Part shown: positions 13,979 through 19,415 of the stretch, piece by piece
How positions within the stretch are numbered: the first letter of the stretch is position 1
Layout of the letters: each line of letters begins with the position of its first letter
Source of the DNA: B16-G9 sp964400655
GTDB taxonomy: Bacteria; Bacteroidota; Bacteroidia; Bacteroidales; F082
Direction: 5' to 3'
DNA: 19,415 bases
Assembly: GCA_964400655.1 (NCBI GenBank)
Contig: CAYNVN010000132.1
Span: forward strand, 1-19,415
Notes under the pieces: generated by a model
Seen by the model: only the letters and a program-made list of their open reading frames with translations
What the model was told of the DNA's origin: nothing
Database searches by the model: none
Program-made: the position numbers and the translations under genes

Positions 13979-15193
13979 TTACCAAACCATTACTTTGCCT
14001 GTTTGTATTGTTCGCTTGTTTTGTGTTACGGTATAAATAAAAACACCTTTTGAGGGAACATCGATAACCGTTTTATCTTTCAGCGGTTTAACGCCGTTTA
14101 TTATCAAATTACCTGTAATACTGTAAACATTAACCACGCAGTTTTTTGAAATCAGCCCGCCGTAGGCCGACACAACAATTTGGCTGTTTTGTCCGTAGAT
14201 TTTAATGTTTTTATTTATTGTCGTAATATTTTCCACCGCAGTGGTAGCAGTTGCCAGCCAAACGCTCCCGTTCATTATTAAACGCCGGTGATTTCCGTTG
14301 GCATCTTCCATCCATCCGTCGTACAGGTTATCGCCATAATCACCCGAGCCGTCGTCGGCGGGAGAACTGTCGCCAAGGGCAACCACTTTACCCTTACCGA
14401 ATTCGGCATAAGCACACATTACTTTTTTTGTGCCGTTAACCGATGCACCTTCTTTAAAAACAACACCTTTAACGGTACTGTTTTGGGCCGGATAGATGGT
14501 TAAGGACGTTCCGCCGTAAAACTCCACCCTGCTTACTTTTCCGTAACTTCCGTTTAATAAGGGGTCGTTTGAAAGAGAAGGAATATTATTGGTTTTTTCG
14601 TTAAAAAACTCATAGTCGAATTTAAAACCGAACGGGTTATTTTGAACCGAATTGTTGTTCATAAAATCGTTCCAGATGTAGGGTGAATCGTCGCCGTCAC
14701 CGTTTCTGTCGGAGTTATTATGATCGGAAATCATAAAGAGTCCGCCACCATTTTTAATAAAATGGAGCATGGCGCTTTTTTCGGAAGATGTAAATTTAAT
14801 GTTTGGCTCGCACACCACAAAAACATCATAGTTTGAGAGGTCCTGCGGATTTCCCTGATCCAAATAAGTTATTTTTCCGTTGTAAGGCAGGGTTTCAACG
14901 TAGTATCCTTTTTTAACCAGTTCAACTCCCCAGGCCGACAAGGCCCCCCGCCAGTAATACTCACCGGTACCGGATGTAATATTGTTTTGTGAAGGAGTGG
15001 GAAAACGTTGTGCATTCGACTCTTCTCCTCCCGTATGGGCATAAGGTGTATAGTCGAGGTTCCATTTGTCGGCATCAATTATCCAGTCGGCATTTCCGGC
15101 TGTTTCGGCTTTGGTAGCATCAAACAGAAATTTTTTTTGCGAATAGGATGTAAGTGCCAGCAACAGGCCGGCAATAAAAAATATATATCTCAT
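13979..15193 (-). CDS. Secreted ThuA/glutamine-amidotransferase-like protein with T9SS-type tail
   Basis: A 404-residue exported protein. The signal peptide is residues 1-18 (MRYIFFIAGLLLALTSYS), and the mature chain begins QKKFLFDATKAE. I start at this ATG; an upstream in-frame extension of 30 codons overlaps the promoter and the end of sucB and is not coding. Residues about 85-315 resemble the class I glutamine amidotransferase-like fold of ThuA/DUF4350 proteins: strand-loop units such as DVFVVCEPN, GGGLFMISDH and GKVVALGDSSPADDG. An acidic DRNGDGDD segment (162-169) resembles a calcium-binding loop. The last 80 or so residues (VVNVYSITGNLI to KVMVW) look like a type A T9SS sorting domain without the usual YPNP start. 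No catalytic triad is obvious, so the function is unknown, perhaps binding or processing of carbohydrate outside the cell. Confidence 0.82.
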   Translation of the reverse strand: MRYIFFIAGLLLALTSYSQKKFLFDATKAETAGNADWIIDADKWNLDYTPYAHTGGEESNAQRFPTPSQNNITSGTGEYYWRGALSAWGVELVKKGYYVETLPYNGKITYLDQGNPQDLSNYDVFVVCEPNIKFTSSEKSAMLHFIKNGGGLFMISDHNNSDRNGDGDDSPYIWNDFMNNNSVQNNPFGFKFDYEFFNEKTNNIPSLSNDPLLNGSYGKVSRVEFYGGTSLTIYPAQNSTVKGVVFKEGASVNGTKKVMCAYAEFGKGKVVALGDSSPADDGSGDYGDNLYDGWMEDANGNHRRLIMNGSVWLATATTAVENITTINKNIKIYGQNSQIVVSAYGGLISKNCVVNVYSITGNLIINGVKPLKDKTVIDVPSKGVFIYTVTQNKRTIQTGKVMVW

Positions 15194-15216
15194 GGTAATT
15201 TTATTAAAAAGGAGCG

Positions 15217-15248
15217 CAAAAGTAAACAAAATGTTATGGGGATTACAA
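15217..15248 (-). promoter_or_regulatory. Promoter of ThuA-like secreted protein gene
   Basis: On the minus strand TTG (15246-15248), a 21-bp spacer and TACTTTTG (15217-15224) match the Bacteroidota promoter. The TTG lies in the last codons of sucB, and transcription should start about 20-25 bp before the ATG at 15193. Confidence 0.6.
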
Positions 15249-16520
15249 TCCCAGTAACACTTCAACAGGATCTTTTGAGCCAAACAACATACGCTGCGGG
15301 TTTTCGAGCATCTCTTTTACTTTAACAAGAAAGCCCACCGATTCGCGTCCGTCAATCAAACGGTGATCGTAACTGAGCGCGATATACATCATCGGATGAA
15401 TTTCCACCTTTCCGTTTACGGCTATGGGACGTTCAACAATATTGTGCATTCCAAGGATGGCGCTTTGGGGCGGATTTATAATGGGAGTGGATAACATGGA
15501 GCCGAAAACGCCGCCGTTGGTAATGGTAAATGTTCCGCCTTCCATATCCTGAATGGTGATTCTGTTTTCACGCGCTTTTACCGCCAGCCGTTTAATCTCT
15601 TTTTCTATTTCCGCCAGCGATAACATTTCGGCATTGCGAACCACCGGAACCACCAGCCCTTTGGGAGCACTTACGGCAATGCCCACATCAACATAATTAT
15701 ACTGCACTATTTCATCGCCGTTTATTTGTGAATTGACGGCCGGAAAATGTGCAACGGCTTCGGTTACCGCCTTGGTAAAAAACGACATAAACCCTAAGCC
15801 TATATTATGTTTTTCCCTGAAAATATCTTTATACTTTTTACGAAGCTCCATAATGGGAGTCATATTAACTTCGTTGAAGGTGGTAAGCATGGCGGTTTCG
15901 TTTTTAACCGATACCAGGCGCTGAGCAAGTTTTTTACGCAGCATGCTCATTTTTTTCACCTCTTTATCGCGTGTGCCGTTCCATGAAGAGTCTTTAACGG
16001 TATGTTCTGCCGATGTTTTTACTTTGTCTTTTTCTTTCAGGTAAAATTCCACATCTTTTTTGCCGAAACGGTAACTTTTAAAAAAATCGATGAGTTGTTG
16101 TTCCGAAACATTTTCCTGTTGCATCAGCTTACGTGCAAGCGGAGAAACGGTGAGGTCAGCCAATGCTTTTGTTATGTTGCCGGTTTCCGGCACAGCCTCC
16201 GTTGACATTTTTTGAGGCAGGGGTTGTTCTTCGTTCGGATTGTTTTCCGGTTGTTTTACATCGGTTTTTTTGGCTTCCGCCCCTTTGGCATCCGTATCAA
16301 TGGTGGCAATAACCGTTCCCACCTCCACCGTATCGCCTTCCTGAGCCATTATGGTTATTTTTCCGGAGGCTTCGGCAGCAACGGGCAGGGTGGCTTTGTC
16401 GGAATCAATTTCAACAATGTCCTGATCTTTTTCAACCTGCTGACCATTTTCAACAAGCCAGGCAGCAATTTGTACTTCGTTAATCGATTCGCCCGGTGAG
16501 GGTACTTTTATCTCAATCAT
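15243..16520 (-). CDS. sucB: 2-oxoglutarate dehydrogenase E2, dihydrolipoyl succinyltransferase
   Basis: The E2 subunit (425 residues) of the 2-oxoglutarate dehydrogenase complex, transferring the succinyl group to coenzyme A. Domains in order: lipoyl domain (1-75) with lipoyl-lysine Lys42 in EIDSDKAT; a flexible linker; a short E3/E1-binding helix region (126-160) that starts in the usual way (SPLARKLMQQENV) but lacks the normal glycine motif (GTG, GR) and reads SYRFGKKDVE instead; and the catalytic acyltransferase domain (190-425) with DHRLIDG, catalytic His386 and Asp390. The start giving MIEIKVPSPGESINE is the family start. It lies 22 bp after sucA. EIDSDKAT favours the succinyl form over a pyruvate E2, and the adjacent E1 confirms it. 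The E3 subunit is not in this window. Confidence 0.93.
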   Translation of the reverse strand: MIEIKVPSPGESINEVQIAAWLVENGQQVEKDQDIVEIDSDKATLPVAAEASGKITIMAQEGDTVEVGTVIATIDTDAKGAEAKKTDVKQPENNPNEEQPLPQKMSTEAVPETGNITKALADLTVSPLARKLMQQENVSEQQLIDFFKSYRFGKKDVEFYLKEKDKVKTSAEHTVKDSSWNGTRDKEVKKMSMLRKKLAQRLVSVKNETAMLTTFNEVNMTPIMELRKKYKDIFREKHNIGLGFMSFFTKAVTEAVAHFPAVNSQINGDEIVQYNYVDVGIAVSAPKGLVVPVVRNAEMLSLAEIEKEIKRLAVKARENRITIQDMEGGTFTITNGGVFGSMLSTPIINPPQSAILGMHNIVERPIAVNGKVEIHPMMYIALSYDHRLIDGRESVGFLVKVKEMLENPQRMLFGSKDPVEVLLGL

Positions 16521-16542
16521 ATCGGTGTTTTTTTGCTCTTTT

Positions 16543-19398
16543 CTATTTAAGGGGTTTGAGGCCGTTGTGTAACCCGGTATCAATATTTTTAATTTTCAAC
16601 GCTTTAATCTCCTTTTCAAACGACCGCCATTTATTGCCGATACAGGCCATCTCGCACTCAAAATCAACATAGGGACAATCGCAAACATGAAATGTTTTTT
16701 CAATTATTTTTCGTTGTTGGATGATGTGAAATTGTGAGGAGCCGGTGGCAGGGCTTCCGCTTTCGGGACGTGCTATGTGTACGATTCTGATGTCGTCAAT
16801 AAGTATTTTTCTGACAAAATCCCATGCCCCCATATTGGCAGGCTCTTCCTGCGACCAGATATAGGTTTTGGCTTTGGAATATTTTTTTACAAGCTCCAGC
16901 ACCTGCTTCTTGGGAAAGGGATAGAGTTGTTCAATTCGTATCAGTGCCGTGTAATCGTAACCCTGTTTTTCTTTCTCCTCCAGCAATTCGTAATAGAGTT
17001 TGCCGGTACAAAAAACAATCCGGCTTACCTTTTCGGGGTCGGCATTTTTATCATCAATCACCTCTTCGAAATTACCTTTGGTAAAGGCTTCAACCGGTGA
17101 AATTACCTTTGGATGACGCAACAGGCTTTTGGGAGTAAAAATGATAAGCGGTTTTCTGAAATCGCGTTTTAGCTGACGGCGTAAAATGTGAAAGAAATTG
17201 GCAGGGGTGGTACAGTTGGCAATTTGCATATTGTTGTCGGCGGCCAGCGTAAGAAAACGCTCGATGCGTGCACTGGAATGTTCGGGTCCCTGGCCTTCGT
17301 AACCGTGAGGGAGTAAAACAACAAGGTCGTTCATCACATTCCACTTATCTTCGGCACTGCTTAAAAACTGATCGAAAATTACCTGCGCCGTGTTGGCAAA
17401 ATCGCCAAACTGAGCTTCCCAAATGGTTAGAGCATAAGGCGAAGATAATGAGTATCCGTATTCAAAGCCGAGCACGCCGTATTCCGACAGGTGCGAATTG
17501 TAAATGTAAAAGGGGGCCTGCTTTTGTTTGATGTTTTGCAGCGGGATATATTTTTCTTCCGAATCTTCAATGCGTAAAACGGCATGGCGGTGCGAAAAGG
17601 TTCCCCGTTCCACATCCTGTCCGCTAAGTCTTACCGGAATGTTTTCAATAAGCAAACTGCCGTATGCCAACAACTCGCCCAATGCCCAGTCGAGTTTACC
17701 CTCTTCAAGCACCATTTTCCGGCGTTGTTGTTGTAATCTTACCGTTTTTCTGAAAAACCGCTTGTCATCCGGCAACATGCTTAATCTGTCGCCAATAAAC
17801 AATAAATCCTCTTTCGAAATGGCCGTATTAACCGGTTTATCCCAGTCATCTTTTTCCGCTTTTTTTATGTCGCTCCAGGTTTCGTTCAAAAAGTTGTCGA
17901 TGCTGTTTTGTTGATGAGATTTACCCTTGGCAAGATTTTCTTCCAGCTTTTTTAAAAAACGCTGTTCGTTTTCGGTACAATAGGTTTCGGTGACCACCTT
18001 TTCGCGAAGCAGTTTCCGTTTGTAAATTTCGTACGGGTTGGGATGTTTCTCAATGGCCTTGTATAAAACGGGCTGGGTAAACCGGGGTTCATCACCCTCG
18101 TTATGGCCGTATTTACGGTAACTTAGTATGTCGATAAACACATCTTTGTGGAACTTATTTCTGAACTCCATTGCCATTTGAACCGTATAAACTACTGCTT
18201 CGGCATCATCGCCATTTACGTGAAAAACAGGCGACAGGGTGGTTTTGGCAACATCGGTACAATAGGTTGACGAACGGGCATCGAGGTAATCGGTGGTAAA
18301 TCCTATTTGGTTATTGATGACCAGATGAATGGTTCCGCCGGTGGTATATCCGTGCAAATCCTGCATCTGGATAACTTCATAAACAACGCCCTGTCCCGCA
18401 ATGGAAGCATCGCCGTGAATAAGGATGGGCGCAATTTTATCGGGATTATGCCGGTAAGTTGAATCGATTTTGGCACGGGTAATTCCTTCAACCACAGGGT
18501 CAACCGCTTCGAGGTGTGACGGGTTGGGCGACAGGGTAAGTTTAACCTCTTTATGTTTGCTTGTTTTACGACGAACGGTGTAACCAAGATGATATTTTAC
18601 ATCGCCAAGCAGGCCCTCCTCATCAAACTCTTTACCTTCAAACTCCGAAAAAACATCTTCAAAAGGTTTCCGCATTATGTTTGTTAAAACGTTAAGCCTT
18701 CCACGGTGCGGCATACCTATAATAAACTCTTCGATGCCCAGTTCCGAACCTTTTTCCATCACCGCATCCAGCGCAGGAATAACCGATTCGGCTCCTTCCA
18801 GCGAAAAACGCTTTTGTCCGGGGAATTTTTTTTGAAGAAAGTTCTCAAAAAATACCGCCCGCTCCAGTTTGGTGAGAATGTATTTTTTTTCTTCGGATGA
18901 AAAGTCGGGTTTGTTGTGCGTTTTTTCAAAATGATTACGAAGCCAGTTTACCATGGTTAAATCACGAATAAACATATATTCAACCCCGATGTTGTTGCAG
19001 TATGTCTCTTCTAAAAACGCCACAATATCTTTGAGCTTTGCCGTTCCGATACCGATTTCATTTCCGGCGTGAAACTCCTTTTCCAAATCGGATTTTGTAA
19101 GCCCGTAGTTTTCAATATCCAGCGAAGGGGTGTATTTGCGCCGTTTACGCACCGGATTGGTACGGGTGAACAGATGGCCTCTGCGCCGGTAATCGTTTAT
19201 AAGATTAATTACTTTAAACTCGTCGGATGTTTGTGTTTGAGAGCCGGTTTTTAAAGGGTATTCCTTTTGTGCAAAATCAAAACCTTCGAAAAACTTTCGC
19301 CATTGAATATCAATACTCTCCGGATCGGTTTTGTACTTTGAATAAAGCTCCTCAACCATTGCAGGATCAATATTATTTATGTAATTCAAATTGTCCAT
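16543..19398 (-). CDS. sucA: 2-oxoglutarate dehydrogenase E1 (thiamine diphosphate-dependent)
   Basis: The E1 subunit, which decarboxylates 2-oxoglutarate using thiamine diphosphate and passes the succinyl group to the lipoyl arm of E2. At 951 residues it is of normal length. An N-terminal 2-oxoglutarate dehydrogenase segment (1-45, MDNLNYINNIDPAMVEELY) contacts the rest of the complex. Conserved elements include HRGRLNVL (231-238), the thiamine diphosphate motif from HGDASIAGQG (328-337) to NNQIG (362-366), GDDAEA (396-401) and GHNEGDEP (431-438). The C-terminal transketolase-like and swivel regions include YSLSSPYALTIWEAQFGDFAN and GYEGQGPEHSSARIERFL. All of this favours an intact enzyme. 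The start lies 17 bases from the window edge, so the promoter cannot be judged. It is followed by sucB 22 bp downstream. Confidence 0.96.
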   Translation of the reverse strand: MDNLNYINNIDPAMVEELYSKYKTDPESIDIQWRKFFEGFDFAQKEYPLKTGSQTQTSDEFKVINLINDYRRRGHLFTRTNPVRKRRKYTPSLDIENYGLTKSDLEKEFHAGNEIGIGTAKLKDIVAFLEETYCNNIGVEYMFIRDLTMVNWLRNHFEKTHNKPDFSSEEKKYILTKLERAVFFENFLQKKFPGQKRFSLEGAESVIPALDAVMEKGSELGIEEFIIGMPHRGRLNVLTNIMRKPFEDVFSEFEGKEFDEEGLLGDVKYHLGYTVRRKTSKHKEVKLTLSPNPSHLEAVDPVVEGITRAKIDSTYRHNPDKIAPILIHGDASIAGQGVVYEVIQMQDLHGYTTGGTIHLVINNQIGFTTDYLDARSSTYCTDVAKTTLSPVFHVNGDDAEAVVYTVQMAMEFRNKFHKDVFIDILSYRKYGHNEGDEPRFTQPVLYKAIEKHPNPYEIYKRKLLREKVVTETYCTENEQRFLKKLEENLAKGKSHQQNSIDNFLNETWSDIKKAEKDDWDKPVNTAISKEDLLFIGDRLSMLPDDKRFFRKTVRLQQQRRKMVLEEGKLDWALGELLAYGSLLIENIPVRLSGQDVERGTFSHRHAVLRIEDSEEKYIPLQNIKQKQAPFYIYNSHLSEYGVLGFEYGYSLSSPYALTIWEAQFGDFANTAQVIFDQFLSSAEDKWNVMNDLVVLLPHGYEGQGPEHSSARIERFLTLAADNNMQIANCTTPANFFHILRRQLKRDFRKPLIIFTPKSLLRHPKVISPVEAFTKGNFEEVIDDKNADPEKVSRIVFCTGKLYYELLEEKEKQGYDYTALIRIEQLYPFPKKQVLELVKKYSKAKTYIWSQEEPANMGAWDFVRKILIDDIRIVHIARPESGSPATGSSQFHIIQQRKIIEKTFHVCDCPYVDFECEMACIGNKWRSFEKEIKALKIKNIDTGLHNGLKPLK

Positions 19399-19415
19399 TT
19401 TATCATTGTGAAATT

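Noticed and set aside
15194..15283. Extended N terminus of the ThuA-like secreted protein
   Set aside because: It would place 30 residues before a clean signal peptide and overlap sucB and the promoter.
1..19415. Mobile element, prophage, CRISPR or defence island
   Set aside because: No transposase, integrase, cas gene, direct-repeat array or known defence motif was found, and the genes are mostly conserved core functions.

Overview
This window looks like chromosomal core sequence from a member of the Bacteroidota, probably a marine or sediment-type Bacteroidales/Marinilabiliales relative. Three independent signs support that. Several genes are preceded by the Bacteroidota sigma factor promoter (TTG, 19-21 bp, TAnnTTTG). 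Two secreted proteins end in type IX secretion (T9SS) sorting domains. A DUF4290 protein, a family known mainly from this phylum, is present. A 2-oxoglutarate dehydrogenase E1-E2 pair suggests an oxidative TCA cycle and therefore respiratory ability. No species can be named from the sequence alone.

Layout, left to right. 1-148: no convincing gene, but a probable dispersed intergenic repeat at 84-116. 149-817 (-): a rhomboid intramembrane protease. 966-3263 (-): a four-gene proton-channel operon, ExbB/TolQ, then a 4-TM protein of unknown function, then two ExbD/TolR proteins, closed by a clear intrinsic terminator at 909-941. 3368-3455 (-): tRNA-Ser(GGA), with its own promoter reaching into the end of the asparaginase gene. 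3499-5301 (-): tatD and a type I L-asparaginase, 6 bp apart, from a promoter that predicts an almost leaderless mRNA. 5464-8237 (+): a LOG-family phosphoribohydrolase, a small GKGT P-loop kinase, a DUF4290 protein with its own promoter, and a HAD phosphatase. 8252-8843 (-): a 4-TM membrane protein whose end overlaps a tiny Xre-type regulator, with paired dyad sequences over their promoter. 8961-9944 (-): a DusB-type tRNA-dihydrouridine synthase with an unusual start. 10225-13740 (-): a small lipoprotein followed by a large secreted M4 metalloprotease with a propeller region and a T9SS tail. 13979-15193 (-): a second T9SS-type secreted protein with a ThuA/glutamine-amidotransferase-like fold. 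15243-19398 (-): sucB and sucA (E2 and E1 of 2-oxoglutarate dehydrogenase).

Most of the window is housekeeping. The parts that could hold less described biology are the membrane protein/Xre pair with its candidate double operator, the 4-TM protein inside the ExbB-ExbD operon, the basic-tailed DUF4290 protein, and the lipoprotein-protease pair. I found no CRISPR array, prophage, transposase, insertion sequence or recognisable defence system, and no stretch longer than 300 bases lacks a gene. All gene and site calls come from reading motifs; no database search was possible.
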